Below are positions 23,207 through 32,893 of a stretch of DNA of 64,000 nucleotides, one piece after another. Positions within the stretch are counted from its first letter, which is position 1. Each line of letters begins with the position of its first letter. Position numbers and translations under genes: made by a program. The notes beneath the pieces are model-generated. The model was not told the origin of the DNA. It ran no database searches and saw nothing but the letters and a program-made list of their open reading frames with translations. This DNA is from Winogradskyella sp. (GTDB taxonomy: Bacteria; Bacteroidota; Bacteroidia; Flavobacteriales; Flavobacteriaceae), in the NCBI RefSeq assembly GCF_003712105.1, contig NZ_RHLG01000002.1, positions 124,001 through 188,000 of the forward strand, given 5' to 3'.

Positions 23207-23716
23207 ATGAAACCAATATTACAAATAATACTAATCGTTTGTTCTGTACATTTTTTAAGTGCACAAAGTAATTCAGAATATCGAATAATGAAGTCCAATA
23301 TAGGTAGTGCAGGGTCTTCACAAAAGGTAGTGACTACAAGCGGAACATATAGTGTGAGTCAAAGTATTGGTCAATCAAGTGTAATTGGTACCTATTCTAG
23401 ACGAGGTTATTATTTGCTTCAAGGTTATCAGCAACCACTAGAATTTAGGACAAGTAACATTGATTATGATACAAACTTACAAGCAGTTGTATATCCAAAT
23501 CCAGTAGATAATAAGGTGACTGTGCAATTTAATGAATCCATAGAAGATCAATTCGTAATCAGAATTTTTGATATCAATGGAAGACTTATTTACGATAGAG
23601 AATTTTCTCCTATTCAGAGTTTAGAGGTCTATCTAGATGATATTTCTGACGGGACATATCTCATGAGAGTGATTTCAGAACGGAAGAAATTTCAAACAAA
23701 ACTTTTAAAGATTTAA
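23207..23716 (+). CDS. small T9SS type A sorting-domain protein (cassette B)
   Basis: A 169-aa secreted protein. ATG 23207 is preferred over the in-frame codon at 23186 because it opens the signal peptide (MKPILQIILIVCSVHFLSAQ) directly. The middle has GTYSVSQSIGQSSVIGTYS and LLQGYQQPLEF, paralleling the protein encoded at 12988-13461. The last 75 residues are a T9SS sorting domain (VVYPNPVDNKVTVQF, IFDINGRLIYDRE, DGTYLMRVISERKKFQTK). It heads a plus-strand run of four exported proteins and lies downstream of a TGGACA direct repeat. The role of the N-terminal domain is unknown. Confidence 0.83.
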   Translation: MKPILQIILIVCSVHFLSAQSNSEYRIMKSNIGSAGSSQKVVTTSGTYSVSQSIGQSSVIGTYSRRGYYLLQGYQQPLEFRTSNIDYDTNLQAVVYPNPVDNKVTVQFNESIEDQFVIRIFDINGRLIYDREFSPIQSLEVYLDDISDGTYLMRVISERKKFQTKLLKI

Positions 23717-23738
23717 ATAAAATAAACCTAACCCAATC

Positions 23739-25928
23739 ATGAAAAAGATATTACTATTAGCATTTTTATTTTGCTTACACACTCAGCTTTTTGCTCAGAC
23801 AGACGGTATTACATATCAAGCTGTAATTATAGGTCCTGAAGACTTAGAGCTTCCAGGAGTAGACTCGGCTGGTAATTATTTGCCAAATGCTACAATTGCC
23901 ATTCGGTTTACAATTTTGAATGAAGTGAATCAAATAGAATTTCAAGAAATTCAAGTGGCTGAGACCGATGATTTTGGTAGAATAAATCTATTAATTGGAG
24001 ATGCAAATAATGACGAATTTAAAGAAATTAGTTGGGATGGAACACCCAAAGATTTAAAGGTTGAAATTGATTTTGAAGCTGGTAGTGATTTTGAAGAACT
24101 CAGTAGAGAACGCCTAACCTTTTTGCCATTTGCTTTTCATAGAAATATTACAGCGACAGGCACGTTAACAGTAGATGATAGAACATTTTTGAATGGCGAA
24201 TTACAAGTAGAAGGACAAACAAACCTTAATGATGCGCTTAACGTTAATGAGCAGGTACCTACATATCTTTCAGGTACATTAACTGTAGATGGTGCTACGT
24301 CTTTAAATGGAAGTCTTGACGTTAATAATGGGAGTGATACCAACCTCACAGGAATTTTAAACGTCGACGGAAATACAACTCTTAATTCAGATCTAGATGT
24401 TCTAAATGGTAACACTACATTAAACACATTAAGTGTATTAGGACAAGCCAATTTTGGTGTTTTAAATACTACCGATTTAACAGTGACAAATACCACAAAC
24501 TTGAATGGATTGTCGTTATCTGTGGATACAAGTGAACTTATAAGGTTACGTAGAAATTTTATTCAAGCAGGTCTAAGTAATGAATCAGATCCTCAAGCAA
24601 TAAGTGACCACGCCGTCGTAATAGAAGGTGGACGTCAAGGTCTAGCTATTAAGGTCAATGGAGAACGTAGTAATAATACAAATTTTATTACTTTTTTTGA
24701 TGATGAATCAACAGTGCCATGGGGCAGAATAGAGGGCGAGTTGCCATCTGAATTTGCTAATAATGCGGATTATGTATTTGATCAGTCTTCACTAGATTTT
24801 GATATCTATGATTCTGAGGTAGATGCTGGTTTTGCATTAGCTTATGAGGTAATCGCTGCTGCACAGCTTATTAAAGCTTCTTCAGATTTTAGAGCGTGTG
24901 TAGGTTTAGGAGGCTGTTTGGCATCGCCTGGGCCAGCTGATATTGCCTTTGCTGGAGTAGAACTTATATCTGCAGCAGCTCAGGTTATTTTCGCTGCACT
25001 TGTACTAGATAGATCTTACGATAATAAGGCAATCTATGATAATAATAAGCTGACATTCCAAGGTGTAACATATGCTTCAGGAGCAGGAGATTATGCCGAA
25101 TATTTACAACGAGAAGACCTGAACGAAAAGATGACATTTGGAGATATTGTGGGCTTAAAAGGTGGAAAAATATCAAAAAATATTAATGGTGCTGAGCGTG
25201 TTATGGTAGTTTCTTATAAGCCTATTGTTTTAGGTAATATGCCTCAAGTTGGGCATGAAGATGAGTATGAAAAAGTAGCATTTATGGGACAAGTACCTGT
25301 AAAAGTTTATGGTAAGGTTAATATTGGAGATTATATAATTCCTAGCGGTGTTAATGATGGAACTGGAATCGCAATCTCACCAAAAGACATAACCTTAAAA
25401 CAAATTAAAAATATTGTAGGTGTAGCTTGGAGTACGAGTAATGAAGCTTACAAGAAAAGCATGATTAATGTAGCTGTTGGACTTAATAAAAATGATAATA
25501 ATCCTCTAATTGAAAAACTTGAAGACAAGATTAAGGTACAATCTCAAGAAATTGCTGAGCTAAAATCACAAATATTAGAGATATACGATGTGATCAATGC
25601 ATTTAAAAATGGAGATAGTCCAAAAGGTAATTTTGGAAACGACTCTGACGGTGAATTAGTGATAAATAATTACCATAATAGAAATTATGAAGTTGCACAT
25701 GCTGAACATGGAGATATCGTCTATTGGGAAGTAACACGAGAAGATATAGAAAAAGCCTTCGAAATGGCTTGGGAGCAAATGCGATTAAACGGTGTTGATG
25801 TTGAGAATAATTATTTCTGGAAAAGAATTAAAAATGAACCAGCATATAAAGACGCTTTAATCCAAAAACTTCAATCGAAACTTGACAAGCAATTGCATTA
25901 TCATAAGTCTGTGTTTAAGCAAGATTAA
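23739..25928 (+). CDS. secreted repeat protein with tail-fibre-like C-terminal region
   Basis: A 729-aa exported protein (signal MKKILLLAFLFCLHTQLFAQ). The N-terminal domain has TDGITYQAVIIGPEDL, the same fold family as in the gene at 10963-12975. Residues about 135-270 repeat the unit GTLTVDGxTxLNGxLDV, likely a beta-solenoid. A C-terminal domain (about 455-590) runs GDYAEYLQREDL, GDIVGLKGGKI, MVVSYKPIVLGN, FMGQVPVKVYGKVNIGDY; it resembles the Peptidase_G2-like chaperone/autocleavage domains of tail-fibre and surface proteins (memory). A coiled coil and a charged tail end the protein. It lies 22 bp after the small T9SS gene. No sorting domain. Confidence 0.72.
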   Translation: MKKILLLAFLFCLHTQLFAQTDGITYQAVIIGPEDLELPGVDSAGNYLPNATIAIRFTILNEVNQIEFQEIQVAETDDFGRINLLIGDANNDEFKEISWDGTPKDLKVEIDFEAGSDFEELSRERLTFLPFAFHRNITATGTLTVDDRTFLNGELQVEGQTNLNDALNVNEQVPTYLSGTLTVDGATSLNGSLDVNNGSDTNLTGILNVDGNTTLNSDLDVLNGNTTLNTLSVLGQANFGVLNTTDLTVTNTTNLNGLSLSVDTSELIRLRRNFIQAGLSNESDPQAISDHAVVIEGGRQGLAIKVNGERSNNTNFITFFDDESTVPWGRIEGELPSEFANNADYVFDQSSLDFDIYDSEVDAGFALAYEVIAAAQLIKASSDFRACVGLGGCLASPGPADIAFAGVELISAAAQVIFAALVLDRSYDNKAIYDNNKLTFQGVTYASGAGDYAEYLQREDLNEKMTFGDIVGLKGGKISKNINGAERVMVVSYKPIVLGNMPQVGHEDEYEKVAFMGQVPVKVYGKVNIGDYIIPSGVNDGTGIAISPKDITLKQIKNIVGVAWSTSNEAYKKSMINVAVGLNKNDNNPLIEKLEDKIKVQSQEIAELKSQILEIYDVINAFKNGDSPKGNFGNDSDGELVINNYHNRNYEVAHAEHGDIVYWEVTREDIEKAFEMAWEQMRLNGVDVENNYFWKRIKNEPAYKDALIQKLQSKLDKQLHYHKSVFKQD

Positions 25929-25963
25929 TAAAAGATTCAAAACGGATAACTTAAAATAGTCTC

Positions 25964-28900
25964 ATGAAATCTTACACTTTGCTCTTGCTCTTTTTTCTGA
26001 GTGCTAGCCAGCTTTTGCGCTCTCAGACAACAGTAATTCCTGATGTTAATTTCGAAGATTACCTCGAAACACATACACCAGATGGAGTTGTAGTAAATGT
26101 TGGTGACCCAGAAAGTATGGGCGATGGTATTGCTAATAATAGCCTTGTTCTAACCGACAGAATATCTGGTGTTACGTCACTAAATCTAATAGATTTAAAT
26201 ATTGCTGATTTATCTGGTATTGCTGATTTTAATAGTCTAGAGATATTAGTCTGTGCAGATAACAGACTTTCGAGTATAGATATTTCTTCAAATGTCAACT
26301 TGACATTACTAAATGTTTCTAATAATAGAATCGTTGGAAATTTAGCGGTTAATACTAACACCAATTTAGAAAGTCTATTCTGTTCTTCAAATCAAATATC
26401 AAGTTTAGACCTTTCTCAAAATATAGTGTTGAAAAATCTAGATGCTTCAAATAATATGTTGATTGATTTAGACTTAAGCACAATAAACACAGTAATTTGC
26501 CCAAACCCACAAACTAACCCTGAAACTGCGTGTCAAGGAACAGCATCAATTAATGTAGCTCGAAATCAGTTAACCTCATTGATTGTCGCTAATGGTTATA
26601 ACGATTTAATATCAACATTTGATGCTACTGAAAATCCAGACTTATTTTGTATACAAATCGATGGCGGATTCACGCCAAATGGATGGAATAAAGACGATTG
26701 GGCATATTATAGCGACACAACATGCGTGGACATATTTACTTACGTTCCTGATGATAATTTTGAACAAGCACTAATAGATTTAGGCTTAGATGACGTTCTA
26801 GATAATTTAGTTTTAAGAGATAATATAAATCCAGTCACAAACCTAGATGTTTCCAATCAAGGTATTACTAGTTTGTTAGGAATAGAAGACTTTAGCGCAT
26901 TAGTCGTTTTCAATTGCAGTAATAACTCAAGTACTAGTATAGACCTTTCTGCTAATAGTTTATTAGAAGAGCTTTATGTTTCTAATAATAATTTGAGTGC
27001 ACTCGATATTTCATCGAATACCGCTATCACAGTTCTTAATTGTAGTAGTAATATGATTGGGTCTATCGATTTAAGTAACAATCTAAGTCTTCAAACTCTT
27101 GATTGCTCAAACAATTCATTACAAAATATAATCGTCTCTAATAATACAGCGTTAGACAATTTGAACTGTGCATTTAATCAAATTGAAAGTTTAAATCTAG
27201 TTTCAAATACTAGCTTAACGAATATAGTTTGCAATGATAACAGTTTGTTTTCATTGAATTTAGTAAATGGTACGAACAACTTAATAACTGCTTTAAACGC
27301 AACCAATAACCCTGATTTATCGTGTATACAAGTAGATGATGTTGCTTTTTCAAATGCTGCTCCGGGTTGGCAAAAAGATATTACAGCTAATTACAACTTA
27401 GATTGTGGGACTTATATTCCTGATGATAATTTTGAACAAGCACTTATAGATTTGGGTATTGATTCTGATGGAACACTGAATAACTTCGTCCCAACTATTG
27501 ATATTTCTGGAATACTTGTGCTAGACATTTCAAATTTAGCTATACAGGATTTAACTGGGATAGAAGATTTTGGTCTTCTAGATAATCTCAACTGTTCAAA
27601 TAATTTGCTTTCGAGCTTAGATCTAAGTTTCAATAATGCATTAACTATTTTAGATTGCTCAAATAATCAGATCAATGACTTAAATCTAACAACAAATGCA
27701 GCCTTAACATCTTTGCTAGTTAATGACAATACACTACAAACCCTAAATATAGACAATGGTAATAATGCACTACTTACGACATTCAATGCCACGAACAATT
27801 CAACCTTATTTTGCATTAACGTAGATGCTACAATAGTTGCTAATATCCCTGTAAGTTGGCAGAAAGACGCAATTGCAACATACAATGGTGATTGTGCGAA
27901 TAACCGATTTACCTTAATTCCTGATACGTTTTTCGAACAAGCCTTAATAGATTTGGGTTACGATACAGTAATTGACGGCCAAGTATTAACTGCTAATATA
28001 GAACTGGTTCAGAGTCTAAATATTAGTAGCAAGAGCATCTCGGATGTAACAGGAATCCAAGATTTTAAATTATTAGAAGAGTTAGATTGTAGTGGTAACT
28101 TTCTTGATGCCTTAGATGTTAGTAATATGCAGCAATTAGCACGACTTAATTGTAGTTCTAATTATTTACAAACTAATGATATTAATAATTCTCTTGGGCT
28201 TTTTAATACTACTGGTACATTAAATCTTACGGAATTATTTTGTGCGGACAATCAGCTCAATGATTTAGATGTTTCTACAAATAATAGTCTTCAAATTTTG
28301 GATTGTGCTAATAATAATTTAAGTCTATTAAATGTTTCTGGTAATACGCAGCTAATTGATTTAAACTGTTCTAATAATGCACTTACTACATTAGACGTTT
28401 CTTCAAATTCAGTTTTACAAACTATTAATTGTGATAGTAACTTGCTTAATAATTTAGTCACTATCGGTTCTAACAATACAACCTTAACTAATTTAAGTTG
28501 TGTTAATAATAATCTCACGCAACTTTTGGTGAATAATTATCAAGTACTCGAAACTCTGAATTGTGGTTCTAACGCGTTAGCACAAATTGATGTATCAAGT
28601 AATATTGCACTTTCATTTTTATCTGCTTCAAATAATGAATTATCTAATCTAAGCGTAATAAATAATACTAATCTAGAAGAGTTATATGTGTCTCAAAACA
28701 GTTTAGCTCAGCTTGATATTTCTGCGAATGCCGCTCTCGAGGTACTTAATTGTAATCTTAATGTTTTAACAGCATTACATACAAATTCTAACTCACAACT
28801 TAAATTGCTATCGTGCTCCAGTAATCAGCTTACAACTCTAGAGTTAATTAATACTACTGGCTTGATTGAATTAGATGCAAATTCAAATATGTTAACAAGC

Positions 28901-31414
28901 ATCATGTTATCGAATAACCTCGGTGCCTTAAAAACTTTTAATGTAAGTAATAACCTCATTGAAGATGACATTGATTTGAGTACTATGGCTATTTCAGCTT
29001 GTGTTTTTCAACCCAATCAAACCGAAATATGTCCAGAGATTATTTCAATTAATGTATCTAATAACCTTTTAGACTTTGTTAATATTCAGAATGGAATAAA
29101 TCAAGATATCATCTCATTTAACGCTAGCAATAACCCTAATTTAGACTGTATACAAGTTGATGATGCAGCTAATGTGAGTCCAAATTGGCTTAAAGATGCT
29201 ACTACTGATTATAGTACCGATTGTAATTTTGGAGAGACGTTTGTTCCGGACGACAATTTTGAACAAGCATTGATTAATTTAGGATTAGATTCTGGTCCAC
29301 TAAATGATTTTGTGCTAACGTCTAGTATTGAATTGCTTACAAGTTTAGATATTAGTGGAAATAATATTTCAGATTTAACCGGACTAGAAGATTTTGAAGC
29401 CCTTCAAGATTTTAACTGCTCTAATAATGCTATTAGTAGTATTGATTTAAGTTCAAATATTAATCTAGTTGCCTTAAACTGTTCCAACAATCAATTATCA
29501 GATTTAGATATTTCTAATAATACACTTTTAACAACAATAATATGCTCAAATAATACGCTAAGTTCCTTAGATGCAGCTTTTAATGCTAGCCTCACAGAGC
29601 TAGACATCTCTAATAATATGTTTGCATCTTTCATACCGAGTAACATATTAACATTACAAGTTTTTAACTGTGATAATAATGATATTGTAGAACTCGATTT
29701 TCAGCAGAATACAGCATTAATTGATTTAACTTGTCAATTTAATCAGTTGGAAACACTCAATTTACAGAATGGACAAAATACAATACTTGTAGACTTGAAT
29801 GCAAGTAATAATCTAGATTTAATTTGTATTCAAACAGATACAGGAACTGTGCCGGCTGGAGCTAATTGGGTTATAGATGCTACATCACAGTTTGCAACAG
29901 AGTGTTTCTTTGGTCAAACTTTTATACCAGATGATAATTTTGAACAAGCGCTCATCGATTTGGGATTAGATACTGTTTTGGACGATTATGTTATAACTGA
30001 TAATATAGATGATATAAGTTTTTTAAACCTAAACTCGCGTGAGATTTCGGACGTAACAGGTATTGAAGATTTTATTGGTTTAACATCACTAAATGTTGAA
30101 ATTAATACAATCTCTACTATCGATTTGAGTACTAATCTAAACTTAACAATCCTTGACGTTTCAGACAATATACTGACAGACTTAGACATCTCTAATCTTA
30201 TAAATCTCAATACGCTTGATACATCTAATAATGAATTAGCAAACTTAGACTTAAGTCAAAATTTAAGTATCACAGATTTAGATATTTCAAACAATATGAT
30301 TACTAACCTTGACGTGAGTTTACTTTTGGATTTAAATCTTTTGGATTGCTCAAATAATCTAATCGAAGGTCTTGATTTTACTCAAAACGTGAATCTTAAT
30401 TTCTTATATGTACAAGCCAATACTTTAATAAATGACCAATTAAATGTACAGAATGGGAATAACGAGACGATTCAAATCTTTAATGCAACTAATAATCCAG
30501 ATTTAGGGTGCATTTTGGTAGATAACCCAGTTGCTGTTATCACAAATGCAGATGGTACATATGACAATTGGACTAAGGATGATTCGGCCAGTTATCAAAC
30601 CATATGTCTTGATGCTGATAATGATGGTGTTCCAAACACTGATGATGCATGCCCAGGCACAGCTTTTGGAGCTACCGTAGATTTGTTTGGTTGTCCATTA
30701 GTGGATTTAGCTGAAGACAATTTTTTGATTACAATTACTGGTGAAACTTGCTTAAATAGTAATGACGGTAAAATTAGAATAGAAGCTCAAATAGGTTATA
30801 ATTATACAGCGACTTTATCTAATGACGATTTTTATCAAGACTATAATTTTACTAATAATGTCGATATTTTTAACCTGCTTGCAGGTACTTATACTATGTG
30901 TATCACAATTGAAGAATTCCCAGATTATGAGTTGTGTTATACTATAGTTATTACCGAGCCTAATCCGCTAGAAGTATTTGCAAGCAGAATAGCAACCACG
31001 AATAGATTATCAGTTGATATGAATGGTTCTACACGTTATAATGTGGTGTTTAATAATGATTCATTTTTTACATACAACTCTAACTTAGAACTAGACTTAC
31101 AACAAGGAATCAATACCCTAAAAATCACTGCAGATTCTGAATGTCAAGGCATATATGAGGAAACTTTTGTCCTGAATGATTTTTTAATTTATCCAATTCC
31201 ATTTAGTCAACACATTAATATTTATAATGGCTTAGAAAATGAAGAATTAGAGGTTAAGATGTATTCATCCTTAGGTCGAGTGGTGTATGCTAAAACATTT
31301 TTCAATCAAAACTCAGGCTGTGTAATTGATACTAAGGCATTACCACCTGGGATGTACATAATTACTATAAATTCTAAGTCTATAAGTGTAACTGATAAAA
31401 TTATTAAGCAATGA
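25964..31414 (+). CDS. giant leucine-rich-repeat surface protein with T9SS sorting domain
   Basis: An 1816-aa exported protein. After the signal peptide (SYTLLLLFFLSASQLLRSQ) come six modules, each opening with a variant of IPDDNFEQALIDLGLD (near residues 25, 260, 483, 651, 1093 and 1320), continuing with Bacteroidota-type LRRs (L..LNCSNN.L..LD.S.N) and closing with a CIQVDD...W.KD...C segment. A calcium-binding TSP3-like unit (DADNDGVPNTDDACPGT) lies near 1549, a beta-rich domain with ITGETCLNSNDGKI follows, and the last 75 residues are a T9SS type A domain (LIYPIPFSQHINIY ... YIITINSKS). Likely a cell-surface adhesin or recognition protein. The stop overlaps the next start by 4 bp. Confidence 0.85.
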   Translation: MKSYTLLLLFFLSASQLLRSQTTVIPDVNFEDYLETHTPDGVVVNVGDPESMGDGIANNSLVLTDRISGVTSLNLIDLNIADLSGIADFNSLEILVCADNRLSSIDISSNVNLTLLNVSNNRIVGNLAVNTNTNLESLFCSSNQISSLDLSQNIVLKNLDASNNMLIDLDLSTINTVICPNPQTNPETACQGTASINVARNQLTSLIVANGYNDLISTFDATENPDLFCIQIDGGFTPNGWNKDDWAYYSDTTCVDIFTYVPDDNFEQALIDLGLDDVLDNLVLRDNINPVTNLDVSNQGITSLLGIEDFSALVVFNCSNNSSTSIDLSANSLLEELYVSNNNLSALDISSNTAITVLNCSSNMIGSIDLSNNLSLQTLDCSNNSLQNIIVSNNTALDNLNCAFNQIESLNLVSNTSLTNIVCNDNSLFSLNLVNGTNNLITALNATNNPDLSCIQVDDVAFSNAAPGWQKDITANYNLDCGTYIPDDNFEQALIDLGIDSDGTLNNFVPTIDISGILVLDISNLAIQDLTGIEDFGLLDNLNCSNNLLSSLDLSFNNALTILDCSNNQINDLNLTTNAALTSLLVNDNTLQTLNIDNGNNALLTTFNATNNSTLFCINVDATIVANIPVSWQKDAIATYNGDCANNRFTLIPDTFFEQALIDLGYDTVIDGQVLTANIELVQSLNISSKSISDVTGIQDFKLLEELDCSGNFLDALDVSNMQQLARLNCSSNYLQTNDINNSLGLFNTTGTLNLTELFCADNQLNDLDVSTNNSLQILDCANNNLSLLNVSGNTQLIDLNCSNNALTTLDVSSNSVLQTINCDSNLLNNLVTIGSNNTTLTNLSCVNNNLTQLLVNNYQVLETLNCGSNALAQIDVSSNIALSFLSASNNELSNLSVINNTNLEELYVSQNSLAQLDISANAALEVLNCNLNVLTALHTNSNSQLKLLSCSSNQLTTLELINTTGLIELDANSNMLTSIMLSNNLGALKTFNVSNNLIEDDIDLSTMAISACVFQPNQTEICPEIISINVSNNLLDFVNIQNGINQDIISFNASNNPNLDCIQVDDAANVSPNWLKDATTDYSTDCNFGETFVPDDNFEQALINLGLDSGPLNDFVLTSSIELLTSLDISGNNISDLTGLEDFEALQDFNCSNNAISSIDLSSNINLVALNCSNNQLSDLDISNNTLLTTIICSNNTLSSLDAAFNASLTELDISNNMFASFIPSNILTLQVFNCDNNDIVELDFQQNTALIDLTCQFNQLETLNLQNGQNTILVDLNASNNLDLICIQTDTGTVPAGANWVIDATSQFATECFFGQTFIPDDNFEQALIDLGLDTVLDDYVITDNIDDISFLNLNSREISDVTGIEDFIGLTSLNVEINTISTIDLSTNLNLTILDVSDNILTDLDISNLINLNTLDTSNNELANLDLSQNLSITDLDISNNMITNLDVSLLLDLNLLDCSNNLIEGLDFTQNVNLNFLYVQANTLINDQLNVQNGNNETIQIFNATNNPDLGCILVDNPVAVITNADGTYDNWTKDDSASYQTICLDADNDGVPNTDDACPGTAFGATVDLFGCPLVDLAEDNFLITITGETCLNSNDGKIRIEAQIGYNYTATLSNDDFYQDYNFTNNVDIFNLLAGTYTMCITIEEFPDYELCYTIVITEPNPLEVFASRIATTNRLSVDMNGSTRYNVVFNNDSFFTYNSNLELDLQQGINTLKITADSECQGIYEETFVLNDFLIYPIPFSQHINIYNGLENEELEVKMYSSLGRVVYAKTFFNQNSGCVIDTKALPPGMYIITINSKSISVTDKIIKQ

Positions 31415-32112
31415 AAAAGTTAATATATCTCATAGGTTTACTACTTATTACAGCTTGCGTTGACACAACCGATGATGTTATACCTATGATCACACCCGAT
31501 GGTGAATTGCAAGATGATGTAGAAGGTGTAATCTTAGTATTTCCTTTTGAAGACGAACTATGTAATGAAGGAACAGATCTTACACCGACAGAAAGCACTG
31601 TGTTTTTTGAATGGGAACCAAATAATAATGCTGAAACCTATACTGTAACTGTTGAAAATTTAACCACGGGAGATGTCACTCAAGTACAGACCGAAGACTT
31701 TATTACTCCGATTACTATTGCACGTGCAACACCATTTCGATGGTTCGTAGAGTTTACTTTTGAAGATGAGGTTCAAGCAAGCGAAGCTTGGAATTTTTAT
31801 AATGCTGGTCCGGGAGTGCAAACCTATCCACCTTTTCCTGCGGAAATTGTCTCACCATTAATGGCGCAAACTATTACAACAACAACTACTGTAAACTTGC
31901 AATGGAATGGGAGTGATGTAGATAATGATATTGTTAGCTACGAGGTATATTTTGGAACAGAAAATCCTCCAGCTATAGAGTCAAGTGGACTAATTTCTAA
32001 TTCCTTATTAGTATCAGTTAATGCGGATACTATCTATTATTGGTATGTAGTGACTTTGGATGCAGAAGGAAATACTTCAGAATCCGTAGTGCATCAATTC
32101 AGAATTTTATGA
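31411..32112 (+). CDS. lipoprotein with fibronectin III-like domains
   Basis: A 233-aa lipoprotein (signal MKKLIYLIGLLLITACVDTT, lipobox Cys16). The rest reads as two beta-sandwich domains of fibronectin III type: TVFFEWEPNNNAETYTVTVE with TPFRWFVEFTFED, and VNLQWNGSDVDNDIVSYEVY with ADTIYYWYVVTLDAEGNTSE. Its ATG overlaps the LRR stop codon (ATGA-type overlap), so it is translationally coupled to the giant LRR protein and may anchor or chaperone it at the surface. It ends the plus-strand cassette and is convergent with the M15 peptidase gene, with only 13 bp between them. Confidence 0.78.
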   Translation: MKKLIYLIGLLLITACVDTTDDVIPMITPDGELQDDVEGVILVFPFEDELCNEGTDLTPTESTVFFEWEPNNNAETYTVTVENLTTGDVTQVQTEDFITPITIARATPFRWFVEFTFEDEVQASEAWNFYNAGPGVQTYPPFPAEIVSPLMAQTITTTTTVNLQWNGSDVDNDIVSYEVYFGTENPPAIESSGLISNSLLVSVNADTIYYWYVVTLDAEGNTSESVVHQFRIL

Positions 32113-32125
32113 CCTTAGGTTCTGT

Positions 32126-32893
32126 TTAATAGGTTTTTGCATTGAGAGCAATACCATTTACATAAGTTGTAATCACATCAAGTTCTTTAGCAATTTCTGA
32201 ACCTTCAAACCCATTGATGTCATTATAACTTATTTGATTATTATATGCATTGAGATACTCACTTGCAAGCGGTAAATAAGACCAATGCCAGCGTTCTAAA
32301 TTATAACCAGTTCTGCCATTAGATTTTTCAGTATATACTTGATAAAAGCCAAAAGAGTTGGCGTGTTTTTGTAACCAATCGTAAATCTTTTTTCCGTGTC
32401 CTAATGCAAAATAGGAGTTGTTTAAGCTATTGAGGTCCATATCCGTACCCCAATGATGTCGAGATGTAGATGGCATCGAGCTATATTCTAATATTTTTAA
32501 AGCTCTTTCTTTTGGCGGTAAATGTTCATAGCGCTTCCATTTTCGTTCCCATATAGCTTTTTGTTCATTAAAGTTTCTTGTGCCAGATAGTATATTAAGG
32601 GTAATTCCGTCTTGTTCGGCAGCTTTCTGCATACTTTTAAAAGCAGTATAAGCTTCGTTTTTAAGGTAAAGTGGTTTTACACTATACTTAGAATCTACCA
32701 AGACAAAACTTGTATCAGTTTTGTAATCGAACTTCCCTAAAATAAAGTCTTTACTGATTTTTGGCTTTTTGATTATTGAATCTTTTGTCGGCGCTATTGT
32801 TTGAACAACATCACTCTCTTTTTTTTGATATGTATTACAAGCGAAAAATGAAATAGCTATTAGTATTATAAAATAGATTTTAAACGTATTCAT
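32126..32893 (-). CDS. M15-family D-Ala-D-Ala carboxypeptidase lipoprotein
   Basis: A 255-aa VanY/LdcB-like zinc carboxypeptidase acting on peptidoglycan stem peptides. The zinc motif is HHWGTDMDLN (the H...D of SxHxxGxAxD) and the second ligand region is ERWHWSY. SGTRNFNEQKAIWERKW is the other family hallmark. The N-terminus (FKIYFIILIAISFFACNTY) is a lipoprotein signal with Cys19, so the enzyme faces the periplasm. It is the last gene of a five-gene minus-strand run and overlaps the upstream CrtA-like gene by 14 bp. Confidence 0.87.
   Translation of the reverse strand: MNTFKIYFIILIAISFFACNTYQKKESDVVQTIAPTKDSIIKKPKISKDFILGKFDYKTDTSFVLVDSKYSVKPLYLKNEAYTAFKSMQKAAEQDGITLNILSGTRNFNEQKAIWERKWKRYEHLPPKERALKILEYSSMPSTSRHHWGTDMDLNSLNNSYFALGHGKKIYDWLQKHANSFGFYQVYTEKSNGRTGYNLERWHWSYLPLASEYLNAYNNQISYNDINGFEGSEIAKELDVITTYVNGIALNAKTY

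Noticed and set aside
25964..31414. The LRR repeats as a CRISPR-like or tandem-repeat array
   Set aside because: The repeats are in frame, of variable length and encode LRRs; there are no constant spacers or cas genes.
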